Shown here one piece after another: positions 19,517 to 27,478 of a DNA stretch of 64,000 nucleotides. A program made the translations under genes and the position numbers. Within the stretch, counting starts at the first letter, position 1. Each line of letters begins with the position of its first letter. A model generated the notes under the pieces. The model did no database searches. It had not been told where the DNA came from and worked only from the letters and a program-made list of their open reading frames with translations. The DNA is from an uncultured Sphingobacteriaceae bacterium. Its GTDB lineage: Bacteria > Bacteroidota > Bacteroidia > Sphingobacteriales > Sphingobacteriaceae. The DNA lies in the NCBI GenBank assembly GCA_946887045.1, contig CAMPKC010000018.1, positions 13,033 to 77,032 on the forward strand, given 5' to 3'.

Positions 19517-19854
19517 CTTTTCCTGCTTAAAAGTTCAATTATTCTTTCTTTATCCTGTATTTGATTTTTTAACGTGGTAGCCAATTCTCGGCAACTGTTA
19601 AGTTCAGATCGTAAACTTGAATATTCTACCCTTTCTTCTGAAACCATATTTTCAAAATCACCCTCCTCTAAAAAGAAAGTTGAGGCGGGAACCTTTAGTA
19701 CTTCCGCCATTTTTCTAATATCCGTGTACTTTATCGAGCCTTTAACTAAACTCAGCTTTAGGCCATCAAAGGTTTTATTCATTTCCGCTGCAAGCCAACT
19801 TAAGGAACGGTTCTGATCTTTAAGAGATTTGTCTACTATGTCTTTAAGTTTCAT
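19513..19854 (-). CDS. Small helix-turn-helix (XRE-like) protein with C-terminal coiled coil
   Basis: 113 aa. Residues ~1-65 look like a lambda-repressor-type HTH domain ([22 protein letters not shown], then [19 protein letters not shown], where the last part is the typical 'x-x-A-x-x-L-x-V-x-x-x-x-L' segment). Residues ~75-113 are heptad-like and charged, likely a dimerising coiled coil. Start taken at ATG 19854. A perfect dyad lies just upstream of its start, so autoregulation is a reasonable inference. Target genes are unknown; the divergent 88-aa gene is a candidate. Confidence 0.75.
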   Translation of the reverse strand: MKLKDIVDKSLKDQNRSLSWLAAEMNKTFDGLKLSLVKGSIKYTDIRKMAEVLKVPASTFFLEEGDFENMVSEERVEYSSLRSELNSCRELATTLKNQIQDKERIIELLSRKS

Positions 19855-19861
19855 ATAAATG

Positions 19862-19876
19862 AACAAAAATTTTGTT
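19862..19876. promoter_or_regulatory. Perfect dyad between divergent HTH and 88-aa genes (operator candidate)
   Basis: AACAAAA-A-TTTTGTT is a perfect 7-bp inverted repeat around one base, beginning 8 nt upstream of the HTH gene start. Its composition is low complexity, so chance is possible. Confidence 0.35.
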
Positions 19877-19991
19877 TATCAAATTTAATGTATAATTTTA
19901 TAAGTATTATTTACCTATAAAACTTTGATACGTCTCAATATTTTATGTTTTTATCGCAAAATATTGGTACAAGATACAAATTTTTGACATT

Positions 19992-20258
19992 ATGTTTAAA
20001 TACTGTATTAACGATCTTTTAATTCAATTGCCAATGAAAGATTATCGGAAAGCGATAAAGATACTACCTAAAGCCCTGAATGTTTCGGTTAATACGTTTT
20101 CAAATTATAGAAACATACGAATTAACGATGAGCAGGATATCCCTCATCAAAAGGTGGTATTGATAGAAAAGATGTTCGGTTTAGAAGCCGGCAAGCTGGA
20201 AAACTTCACGCTTAAATATAAACCCCTAAAGCAATTATTGGAAGAATGGGAGGAATAA
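19992..20258 (+). CDS. Hypothetical protein, 88 aa, possible DNA-binding helical fold
   Basis: Not recognised. The product has MKDYRKAIKILPKALNVSVNTFSNYRNI, which reads like a helix-turn-helix (a helix, 'LNVSVNTFSNY', a second helix), followed by HQKVVLIEKMFGLEAGKLENF. It is predicted to be soluble and mostly helical. It is divergent from the HTH gene and overlaps the next gene by 13 nt, so it is probably translated in tandem with the degenerate kinase. Low G+C like its island neighbours. Confidence 0.6.
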   Translation: MFKYCINDLLIQLPMKDYRKAIKILPKALNVSVNTFSNYRNIRINDEQDIPHQKVVLIEKMFGLEAGKLENFTLKYKPLKQLLEEWEE

Positions 20259-20914
20259 AAAGCGAAGATATGTCGACGAATTCGAAACTACTTAATTTAA
20301 TGACGAGTGATTTAAAAGGTCCCTTCAGCTGCCTGGTTGAATCTTTGGGAATGCTGCAAGGGGCTGCAGCGGAACATTATCTGAGTCTGATGATTGAGTT
20401 AAGGAAGTATTTGAACTCAAAAATTTCTGACGATATCGATTGGGCAGGATATCAATTTTCGGGTCAAACCTGTTACTCATCAAATTTGAGATTTCAGATG
20501 AATCTAATTATTCAGATTATAAAATGTGCTAAAAAAGTAGGGCTTAATATTAGAAATAGTATAATAGATTTTAAGGGAATTAATATTGATCTGGTATTAT
20601 TCGGATTTATTCTTTGCAAGCTTTTATTGTTAATCGTAGAGTGTTGTGATGGAGATGATGAGATTGAGATAAGCGCTGCTAAAAAGGATAATCGGATTGT
20701 GATTTCTATAACAGCTAGTGGGGCGACACTTTTTAAGAAATTGGGTCAGATTTGTTTAAACTATAGTGTTGAAACCGCCGATACAAAGGCAAATACTACC
20801 TTGAATTCATGTTATGAGATTCTTAGTATCAATGGCGGTAATTTATGGTCAGAAAGCTCTGAGCTAGAAGGATTAAAACTTTATTTCAGTATGCCGGCGA
20901 ATAAAAAACATTAA
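20246..20914 (+). CDS. Degenerate histidine-kinase-like protein without phospho-accepting His
   Basis: 222 aa (or 214 if ATG 20270 is used). The N-terminal helix LNLMTSDLKGPFSCLVESLGML aligns with the H-box of sensor kinases (x-x-H-D-L-K-x-P-L-x-x-L), but Ser stands where His is required. The C-terminal half resembles a HATPase_c fold: DEIEISAAKKDNRIVISI, and SINGGNLWSESSELEGLKLYFSMP like the G-x-I-x-x-x-S-x-x-x-x-G-x-x-x-x-x-x-P end. The N-box asparagines and G-x-G-x-G lid are missing, so ATP hydrolysis is unlikely. No membrane or sensor domain. Probably a signalling pseudokinase; partner unknown. Confidence 0.6.
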   Translation: MGGIKSEDMSTNSKLLNLMTSDLKGPFSCLVESLGMLQGAAAEHYLSLMIELRKYLNSKISDDIDWAGYQFSGQTCYSSNLRFQMNLIIQIIKCAKKVGLNIRNSIIDFKGINIDLVLFGFILCKLLLLIVECCDGDDEIEISAAKKDNRIVISITASGATLFKKLGQICLNYSVETADTKANTTLNSCYEILSINGGNLWSESSELEGLKLYFSMPANKKH

Positions 20915-20973
20915 TTGGAAAAATTTTAAAACTGCTCTTTCATTATTAAAATAAAATCCCTAATATTGCAGTC

Positions 20974-20996
20974 CGATTTTTAGGGAATAAAAATCG
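20974..20996 (+). other. Hairpin in the rplS 5' leader
   Basis: CGATTTTT (20974-20981) pairs perfectly with AAAAATCG (20989-20996) around the loop AGGGAAT. It starts 19 nt upstream of the rplS ATG and follows a promoter-like TAATATTG at 20961-20968. The purine-rich loop could be a ribosome- or L19-binding element; this is inference. Confidence 0.5.
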
Positions 20997-21014
20997 TATT
21001 AAGAGCTTAAAATC

Positions 21015-21362
21015 ATGGATTTAGTAAAATTTGTTGAAGAGCAGGCCATTGCAAAAAAAGAAGTTCCTGCATTCAAATCTGGCGATACTGTAAGTGTACA
21101 CTATAAAATCCGCGAAGGAAATAAAGAGCGTATTCAGATTTATCAGGGAGTAGTTATACAACGTAACGGTGTTAACGCCAATGAAACTTTTACTGTACGT
21201 AAAATGTCGAACGGTGTAGGAGTAGAGCGTATTTTTCCAATCAACTCTCCAAACATTGAGAAAGTTGAAGTTAATAATCGCGGTAAAGTTCGCAGAGCGA
21301 AATTGTTCTACTTACGTGCATTAACTGGTAAGGCTGCCCGTATTAAATCTAAAAGAGTTTAA
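21015..21362 (+). CDS. rplS: 50S ribosomal protein L19
   Basis: 115 aa, normal length. Sits at the 30S-50S interface. Visible: [60 protein letters not shown] with the family's F-x-x-G-D, G-V-V-I and G-V-E-R-x-F-P blocks, and the basic C-terminus [22 protein letters not shown] separate leader with its own promoter-like box suggests it is transcribed apart from rpsP-rimM-trmD here. Confidence 0.97.
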   Translation: MDLVKFVEEQAIAKKEVPAFKSGDTVSVHYKIREGNKERIQIYQGVVIQRNGVNANETFTVRKMSNGVGVERIFPINSPNIEKVEVNNRGKVRRAKLFYLRALTGKAARIKSKRV

Positions 21363-21390
21363 TAAAAACTTTACATTCGTCTTCGAATTA

Positions 21391-21427
21391 AAAAAAGCGC
21401 CTGAATATTTTCAAGCGCTTTTTTTAT
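21391..21427 (+). terminator. Terminator after rplS
   Basis: AAAAAAGCGC at 21391-21400 pairs with GCGCTTTTTT further on, with an inner CTGAA/TTCA helix and a run of T. Confidence 0.85.
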
Positions 21428-21503
21428 GGATGTTTATAAAAAAATTGTTTGGCTGATTTAAGCCGCGGCTAACCGTTTAACTACTTCTGTGTAGCTTACG
21501 CTT

Positions 21504-21707
21504 TTACTGCGTTTTTTTTGCTGTCGCAGACACCTTGCCTTTACTGTCCGGAGAGCAATGGCTGGCTTTAGATTCTTCCTCTTTCGTGCATGCTTTTTTA
21601 CCCTGGCAGCATTCTTTACCATCAGCTTTCTTTTGTGCGGGTTTGGTCTGAGCAGAGGCGACAGTAATTGTAAAAACTGCCATTAAAAATAAAATCTTTC
21701 TCATCAT
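21504..21707 (-). CDS. Small secreted Cys- and Lys-rich protein
   Basis: 67 aa; not recognised. A signal peptide (MMRKILFLMAVFTITVASAQ) is followed by a short, Lys-rich mature part with KECCQGKKACTKEEESKASHC, that is five cysteines and one His in about 21 residues. This could bind metal or heme or form disulfides; no function can be assigned. It lies 15 nt upstream of psd in the minus-strand direction reversed (psd starts at 22379 and ends at 21723), so it follows psd and may be cotranscribed with it. Confidence 0.7.
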   Translation of the reverse strand: MMRKILFLMAVFTITVASAQTKPAQKKADGKECCQGKKACTKEEESKASHCSPDSKGKVSATAKKTQ

Positions 21708-21722
21708 TTATGTATTTTGGAT

Positions 21723-22379
21723 TTAAAACTCTCCAAGCACAGTAATCCCGCCTTGAACAGTGTCGCCTATCTTCACATTTATTTTAGTTCCCAGCGGCAA
21801 AAATACATCTACCCGTGAGCCAAATTTTATGAATCCGAACTGGTCCCCCTGTTTAACTTCATCACCTTCCTTAACGTACCATACTATTCTGCGGGCAAGT
21901 GCACCGGCTATCTGCCTGAATAGTACAGGTACTCCAGATTTACTTTCGATTACAATTGTAGTGCGTTCATTATCTGTTGATGATTTGGGGTCCCAAGCTA
22001 CCAGGTATTTACCTTTGTGATATTTAACGAATTTCACAATCCCAGAAATGGGATTTCTATTTACATGTACATTAATAGGCGACATAAAAATAGAAACCTG
22101 TATACGTTTATCCTTAAAATATTCAGTTTCTTCGGTTTCTTCAATTACAACAACTTTGCCGTCAGCCGGACAAATAATATGTTTATCATTTTGAGCCCAA
22201 TTCCTGCTCGGACTTCTGAAAAATTGTAAAATAATTATGAAAAATGCGAAAGATAGAATATAAACTAGCCAGCGAATCAGTTGAGAGTCAGGGTTGTAGT
22301 AGTGAACAAGGGCATTGGCTATAAAGATAAGCAGAACAGTTAGAGCAAGAGATGTATATCCTTCTTTGTGGATTGTCAT
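21723..22379 (-). CDS. psd: Phosphatidylserine decarboxylase, short type
   Basis: 218 aa. Makes phosphatidylethanolamine, using a pyruvoyl group formed by self-cleavage. Two N-terminal membrane helices (~9-27 and ~35-53) are followed by CPADGKVVVIEE, FMSPINVHVNRNPI (the family's H-x-N-R segment) and KFGSRVDVFLPLG, where Gly-Ser is the processing site. The short length and G-S-R context match the archaetidylserine/Psd-A subfamily common in Bacteroidota rather than the 320-aa E. coli type. Confidence 0.92.
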   Translation of the reverse strand: MTIHKEGYTSLALTVLLIFIANALVHYYNPDSQLIRWLVYILSFAFFIIILQFFRSPSRNWAQNDKHIICPADGKVVVIEETEETEYFKDKRIQVSIFMSPINVHVNRNPISGIVKFVKYHKGKYLVAWDPKSSTDNERTTIVIESKSGVPVLFRQIAGALARRIVWYVKEGDEVKQGDQFGFIKFGSRVDVFLPLGTKINVKIGDTVQGGITVLGEF

Positions 22380-22417
22380 TTTTTAAAATTTTTCAAAGAT
22401 GCTAAAAATAATATAAA

Positions 22418-22972
22418 CTAGGTTTCTGAGGGCGCAGATATTGCACGATAGATGTCGGTTAAATTGCGTCCCAGGCCCTTATAGTCTAACCCATAGCCAA
22501 CTACAAATTCATTTTGAATCTCAAATCCTACATACTCAATTTCTTCGATTTCCTTTTGTAGAGAGTTAGGCTTTAATAGAAGGGTACAAACAGAAACGGA
22601 GGCCGGTTCCTGCTCTTTTACTTTGTCTAAAAGATAACTTAAGGTAATTCCGGTGTCGACGATGTCTTCAACGATAATAACGTCACGGTTTTTTAAATTT
22701 AAATCCAGGCCAATAACCTCTTTAACTATACCCGAACTTGTATCTGCTCCATTATAAGAGGATACCTTAACAAAGCTGACTTCCGAAGAGATATTTATTT
22801 GTTTCATTAAATCGGCCATGAAGATAAAGCTGCCGTTTAACACTCCTAAAAATACCGGTACGCGGGTTTCATAATCTACATTAAGTTGAATGCCCAAAAA
22901 TCTTGTTCTTTTCTCTATTTGGTCATACTCCAAAAGCAGGTCGAATTCTTTATCTTCTATCTCAATTTTCAT
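22418..22972 (-). CDS. hpt: Hypoxanthine phosphoribosyltransferase
   Basis: 184 aa. Salvages hypoxanthine/guanine with PRPP. Visible: VPVFLGVLNGSFIFMADLMK, the PRPP loop VIIVEDIVDTGITL, FVVGYGLDYKGLGRNL (family F-V-V-G-Y-G-L-D-Y block) at the C-terminus. The start is set at ATG 22972, because the track to the upstream TTG adds only six unrelated residues. It lies between the transglycosylase and psd on the minus strand. Confidence 0.93.
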   Translation of the reverse strand: MKIEIEDKEFDLLLEYDQIEKRTRFLGIQLNVDYETRVPVFLGVLNGSFIFMADLMKQINISSEVSFVKVSSYNGADTSSGIVKEVIGLDLNLKNRDVIIVEDIVDTGITLSYLLDKVKEQEPASVSVCTLLLKPNSLQKEIEEIEYVGFEIQNEFVVGYGLDYKGLGRNLTDIYRAISAPSET

Positions 22973-23021
22973 CTGAAAAAATTTGGGCAATCACTATTAA
23001 TGATTCCGAAGATAGAAAAAA

Positions 23022-25154
23022 TTATGCGCCGTTCTTTTTTTGTTCGCGTTCTTTCCGTCTTTGTTCGCGTCTTTGCTGGCGGAGTTCTGCAGGAGTGATA
23101 ATTGTATCTCTGGAGATCAGTTTATTTCCCTTTTGCTCTATGCGGGTTGAATCCGGATTTCTTCTAAAAATGTTTTTGAAAAAGCCACCACCGGTTTGTT
23201 CACTATCTTCCTCGTACAGAGAGTCGACTATAACAGAATCAACAGGGTCAACTTTACGACGCAAACTCTCTTTTAACATAACACCATAGAAACCGTAGGC
23301 GTTTGTGTCTCTGCTGGTATACCCGCGTCTTGCCATTAAACCACCAATCAATTTGAAATATCCTCTTAATGAATAACTCAGACTTCCATCAGCTTCAAAG
23401 AAGTATAAACCTTTTTTGGGACGGGGAACGATATTAGCAAGAAAAATACTCTCGCCTAAGCTGAGGTCAGAAGGATGTTTGCCGAAATAATATCTTGCAG
23501 CTTCGCCAATACCGTATACGTTATTACCCCATTCTATAAGGTTTAAATAGACTTCGAACATTCGTTGTTTGGATGAAAGCCGATTGTTTTCAATCATCCA
23601 AACCAGCAGTATTTCCTCAACTTTCCGGGCCATGGTTTTCTGACGGCTCAGGAAAACATTTTTTACCAGTTGCATTGAAATTGTACTTCCACCTCGTTTG
23701 AACGCTTTTTCTTTGAAATTGGTAGCAATAGAACGTTGAAATGCGGTTGCTACAAAACCATTATGTGAGTAAAACGAAGGATCCTCTGCGGTTAAGATCG
23801 CATTTCGAAGACTCGGTGTTATTTGATTTATAGGGACATAGTCGGGATTTTGTGGGCCAATAATAATATCCCTCATGGGTTTTCCGTATTCATAAGGAGT
23901 ATAAACAAAGCTGCTGTTTATCTTTTGCAAATTGGTTTTTCCCCATTTCAGGATTTTAAAGTCGCCGCTTTTTTGCAAAGAAGAGTGTATACGAACACTA
24001 TCAGGGTTTTTAGAATCAAGGAAAAAGTCAAGATTGTATTGAAGTTTTCCAGCAACTTTAATTCCGTCCAGAGATTCGAATAAGCCGACCGGAAACGAAT
24101 CAAAAAGTTGTTGAGCATTTAATTGCTCGGTTTTCAATTTTAAAGAATAGGTTTTCTTTGGAGAGTTGGTATACTTTAAATAAGGATTCGCCTTTACATT
24201 TTTTAAATAGATAACGGATGTACTGTCCAGCGCTACGAAATTCTCACCGATTACAACGTCTGCATCAATCGCCCCGCTTGGCACAATTATATTGTTCGCT
24301 GCAATTTTAGGATGATTAATTAAAAGGTTTTTAATTGCCCATGAGCCGTAAATGCGAAATTTGTCGCCCTGCTTCGCCGCCTTTTTTAACTCAGTATAAA
24401 CGGTATCGAAGTTAAGTTTCAGACCATATTCTTTTTCCAATAGTGCAAGTTCTACCTTTCGGTTTTCAGCATATAATTTGAATGAGAGTTGTTTTTTTCC
24501 TGGCTCTACCGTTCCGTCCACATGCCAGACAGCTTCATTATCATTTAATAAAATATTCGATTTTAATTGCCCGTCATTTATCGTTGCAGAGGATGTATAA
24601 AACCTTAGTTTGTTCGCATTGTGAGTTATCGCAACATCAAAGTCCGTAACCTGCATCTCGTCCGGGATCTTATACAAAACCTGGTTAAGCAGGTTGTTTG
24701 CTATTTCTGCCAAATCCGCCTTTGTTGTTTTAGTGGTGTCGCGATTTTTTCTCTTAAACAGGAAGTCGTAATTGCTTATGCTGTCGCGTTTTACTAGGTT
24801 TACTTTTCCGCTTTTAATTTTTAGGCGGCTTATTTTGAAATCGCCTGAAATAAGCGGTAATAGTTTGACACCAATTAGTATATCATTGATATAAATGAGG
24901 CTGTCCCTATTCTCGGGCACGACAGAAACGCTTGAAAATGCTACAGATGTCAGACCCTGAAAATGTGGATCGCTTATTTTTAAATTAAGATTATAATCTC
25001 TTTTAGCTTTATTAACTGCTTTTGTAATTACAGCTTGCAAAATGGCTTCCCGTTTCGAGTAGGCGATAGCTACCCCTACTAAAAATACTGCCAGGAGTAC
25101 CGAGAGAGAAATAACAGCAATTTTTATATACTTGGAAGGAATACGTTTACGCAT
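23022..25154 (-). CDS. GT51 peptidoglycan transglycosylase with long AsmA-like N-terminal region
   Basis: 710 aa. One N-terminal membrane helix (~10-32) is followed by about 400 residues of beta-rich periplasmic sequence (DPHFQGLTSVAFSSVSVVPENRDSLIYINDI; FKISRLKIKSGKVNLVKR), similar in style to AsmA/DUF748 domains. The C-terminal half is a GT51 lipid II polymerase domain: AEDPSFYSHNGF (catalytic Glu region) and KRGGSTISMQLVKNVFL. No transpeptidase (SxxK) domain follows; the protein ends in a Lys/Arg/Glu-rich tail. It should polymerise glycan strands at the inner membrane. The unusual N-terminal region is the point of interest. Confidence 0.82.
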   Translation of the reverse strand: MRKRIPSKYIKIAVISLSVLLAVFLVGVAIAYSKREAILQAVITKAVNKAKRDYNLNLKISDPHFQGLTSVAFSSVSVVPENRDSLIYINDILIGVKLLPLISGDFKISRLKIKSGKVNLVKRDSISNYDFLFKRKNRDTTKTTKADLAEIANNLLNQVLYKIPDEMQVTDFDVAITHNANKLRFYTSSATINDGQLKSNILLNDNEAVWHVDGTVEPGKKQLSFKLYAENRKVELALLEKEYGLKLNFDTVYTELKKAAKQGDKFRIYGSWAIKNLLINHPKIAANNIIVPSGAIDADVVIGENFVALDSTSVIYLKNVKANPYLKYTNSPKKTYSLKLKTEQLNAQQLFDSFPVGLFESLDGIKVAGKLQYNLDFFLDSKNPDSVRIHSSLQKSGDFKILKWGKTNLQKINSSFVYTPYEYGKPMRDIIIGPQNPDYVPINQITPSLRNAILTAEDPSFYSHNGFVATAFQRSIATNFKEKAFKRGGSTISMQLVKNVFLSRQKTMARKVEEILLVWMIENNRLSSKQRMFEVYLNLIEWGNNVYGIGEAARYYFGKHPSDLSLGESIFLANIVPRPKKGLYFFEADGSLSYSLRGYFKLIGGLMARRGYTSRDTNAYGFYGVMLKESLRRKVDPVDSVIVDSLYEEDSEQTGGGFFKNIFRRNPDSTRIEQKGNKLISRDTIITPAELRQQRREQRRKEREQKKNGA

Positions 25155-25277
25155 GTATGCACAAGACTTTGAAATTCATTGAATAGTATAAAAAAACGAT
25201 TTATGGCGAGTTTTATTTCCAGAGTGTAAATATCTGTAAATTCATTAGGCAAACAAGCATAATAGTAATAGGTTTCA

Positions 25278-25285
25278 TAAATTTG
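25278..25285 (+). promoter_or_regulatory. Candidate -7 box of the mrp-nfu operon
   Basis: TAAATTTG is an exact TAnnTTTG match 17 nt before the mrp ATG. The -33 region has no clean TTTG. Confidence 0.45.
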
Positions 25286-25302
25286 CGGCTTATAGTTGAT
25301 AG

Positions 25303-26373
25303 ATGATAACTAAAGAGCAAGTATTAAAAGCGCTAAGTCATGTGGAAGAGCCGGATCTTAAAAAAGATCTTGTTACGCTGAACATGATTGAAGATATAAT
25401 TATAGAAGGAAATAATCTCACCTTTTCGGTGGTTTTAACCACCCCGGCATGTCCATTAAAGGCATTAATCGAAAATGCATGCCGTAATGCAATTGCTCAT
25501 TTCATAAGCAAGGATGTAGTGGTTGATGTGAAGATGACTTCGCGGGTAACAACACAAAAGAACCAGCCTCTCAGCAATATCAGAAATATAATTGTTGTGG
25601 CATCTGGTAAGGGTGGAGTAGGAAAATCTACGGTCTCTGCAAATTTGGCTATTGGATTAGCTAAACGTGGCGCAAAAGTAGGCTTGATCGATGCGGACAT
25701 TTATGGCCCATCTATTCCAATTATGTTTGGATTGGAAACAGAAAAGCCAAATGCCACTCAAACTGCAGATGGGAAAACCCGTATAGATCCGATAGAAAAG
25801 TTTGGGATTAAACTTCTGTCCATCGGATTTTTCACAGATCCGAATCAACCCATTCCATGGAGAGGTCCCATGGCATCCAATGCCGTTAAGCAGCTATTTA
25901 ACGATGCAGATTGGGGCGAACTGGATTATCTGGTTGTCGATCTTCCTCCCGGCACCGGCGACATTCATATTACCTTGACGCAAAATTATCCTGTAGCTGG
26001 GGCCGTTATTGTTACAACGCCGCAAAATGTAGCGCTGGCTGATGCTAAAAAAGGTATTGGCATGTTTTTGATGGACTCGATTAATGTTCCGATTTTGGGT
26101 ATCATAGAGAATATGTCGTATTTCACGCCTGCAGAACTTCCTGACAATAAATATTATATTTTTGGTGAAGGCGGCGGAAGAAAACTGGCTGGAATGTATA
26201 ATACAGCGTTTTTAGGTGAGATTCCATTAGTGCAAAGCATTAGCGATGCCGGAGACGCGGGAAGTCCTGTAATTCTGAACGAAAACAACCCTATGTCGGT
26301 TGCATTTTTAGACATCGCCGAAAGAGTTGCGCAGCAAGTATCGATAGCGAATGCCAAAATGCCGGCGCAGTAG
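25303..26373 (+). CDS. mrp: Mrp/ApbC-family Fe-S cluster carrier ATPase
   Basis: 356 aa. P-loop NTPase that carries or inserts iron-sulfur clusters. An N-terminal MIP18/DUF59 domain (~1-95) with the VVLTTPACPLKALIENACR segment is followed by the P-loop GKGGVGKSTVSANLA, DADIYGPSIPIMFG, and LVVDLPPGTGDIHITL. The usual C-x-x-C near the C-terminus of Mrp is not obvious here. Nfu follows 44 nt downstream, supporting a role in Fe-S assembly. Confidence 0.9.
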   Translation: MITKEQVLKALSHVEEPDLKKDLVTLNMIEDIIIEGNNLTFSVVLTTPACPLKALIENACRNAIAHFISKDVVVDVKMTSRVTTQKNQPLSNIRNIIVVASGKGGVGKSTVSANLAIGLAKRGAKVGLIDADIYGPSIPIMFGLETEKPNATQTADGKTRIDPIEKFGIKLLSIGFFTDPNQPIPWRGPMASNAVKQLFNDADWGELDYLVVDLPPGTGDIHITLTQNYPVAGAVIVTTPQNVALADAKKGIGMFLMDSINVPILGIIENMSYFTPAELPDNKYYIFGEGGGRKLAGMYNTAFLGEIPLVQSISDAGDAGSPVILNENNPMSVAFLDIAERVAQQVSIANAKMPAQ

Positions 26374-26417
26374 GTTAAAAGAATAAATTTTAGTATTTTT
26401 ATAAAAAAAGATTTATA

Positions 26418-26696
26418 ATGGATTTGTTGCAAAAAGTGGAAAGTGCTCTGGATACTATCCGTCCTTATTTAGAGGCAGATGGAGGCAATGTGTCTGTAGA
26501 AGAAATAACATCAGATAATATAGTTAAGCTAAAGTTGCTTGGTGCTTGCGGATCCTGTCCAATGAGTATCATGACGCTTAAAGCAGGTATTGAACAGGCA
26601 ATAAAAAAAGCTGTACCAGAGATACAATCGGTTGAGGCTGTTAATCTTACAGATATGGATGATCCCAATGCAGTAATGCCGCAGACATTAAATTAA
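26418..26696 (+). CDS. nfu: NifU-like Fe-S scaffold protein
   Basis: 92 aa, a single Nfu domain. Holds a [4Fe-4S] or [2Fe-2S] cluster between two subunits and passes it to apoproteins. Visible: LDTIRPYLEADGGNVSVEEI and the cluster-binding C-x-x-C in LGACGSCPMSIMTLKAGIEQ. In a likely operon with mrp. Confidence 0.94.
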   Translation: MDLLQKVESALDTIRPYLEADGGNVSVEEITSDNIVKLKLLGACGSCPMSIMTLKAGIEQAIKKAVPEIQSVEAVNLTDMDDPNAVMPQTLN

Positions 26697-26714
26697 CAGA
26701 ATATTCGATATTTT

Positions 26715-26751
26715 AAAAGCGATTGCGTTGTATAAACGGATCGCTTTTTTT
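26715..26751 (+). terminator. Terminator after nfu
   Basis: AAAAGCGAT (26715-26723) pairs with ATCGCTTTT (26740-26748), followed by more T. Confidence 0.8.
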
Positions 26752-26839
26752 GTAATATTTCCTTTATGAAGATTGAGACGGTGCGTTTCTTAACAGATTT
26801 TAACATTAGTCTTGCACAATTTTTGTTAGGTTTACACTG

Positions 26840-27478
26840 ATGAAGCACTTGCTCGCCATATTAATTTTATGCTTTGCATTTGGGTTTTCTCAAGCCCAGG
26901 AAAAGTCTATTGTTCAATTTTCGGGACTAATTTACCATGTTGATTCTAATGTTGTTGTTCCATATGTTTCCATAACCAACAGATCTGACAGAGGTAAAGT
27001 GTTTTCTGCCAACCATCAGGGTTATTTTTCATTTGTGGCTCATGAGGGAGACACGATAGTTTTCAGCGCAATTGGATACCGAAGAGAGGCCTTGGTTATT
27101 CCTGCTAACGTACCTGATAAGAAATATACAGTTATCATAAAGCTAAAGGCAGAAGTAGTTAATTTACCTACCGTTCGTGTGCTTCCCTGGGCAAGTATAG
27201 ACGATTTTAACCGCGATTTCATGGCAATGAAATTTGCAGATGATGATCTGGAAATCGCAAGAAAGAACGTAACCCGGACTTCTTTAATGGCAATGGCCCG
27301 GTCTCTCCCTCGTGATGGAACCGAGATGAACAATCTGAATTTTCAGAACAACCATATCGCCTTAAGCAATAAAAACATGAACCAACGTGGGGCTAATCCT
27401 CTCTTAAATCCGTTTGCATGGGGAGCGTTAATTCAGCAGATAATGCAGGGCGATAAAAGCAGAGCCAACGACAATTAG
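26840..27478 (+). CDS. Secreted protein with CarboxypepD_reg-like domain
   Basis: 212 aa. Signal peptide (~1-19, ...FGFSQAQ) then a beta-sandwich of the CarboxypepD_reg-like type: VQFSGLIYHVDSNVVVPYVSITNRSDRGKVFSANHQGYFSFVAHEGDTIVFSAIGYRREAL. The rest (~125-212) is charged and then Asn/Gln/Met-rich with no recognised domain; no TonB-receptor barrel follows. Periplasmic or outer-membrane-associated; function unknown. Its stop codon overlaps that of the convergent def gene. Confidence 0.75.
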   Translation: MKHLLAILILCFAFGFSQAQEKSIVQFSGLIYHVDSNVVVPYVSITNRSDRGKVFSANHQGYFSFVAHEGDTIVFSAIGYRREALVIPANVPDKKYTVIIKLKAEVVNLPTVRVLPWASIDDFNRDFMAMKFADDDLEIARKNVTRTSLMAMARSLPRDGTEMNNLNFQNNHIALSNKNMNQRGANPLLNPFAWGALIQQIMQGDKSRANDN

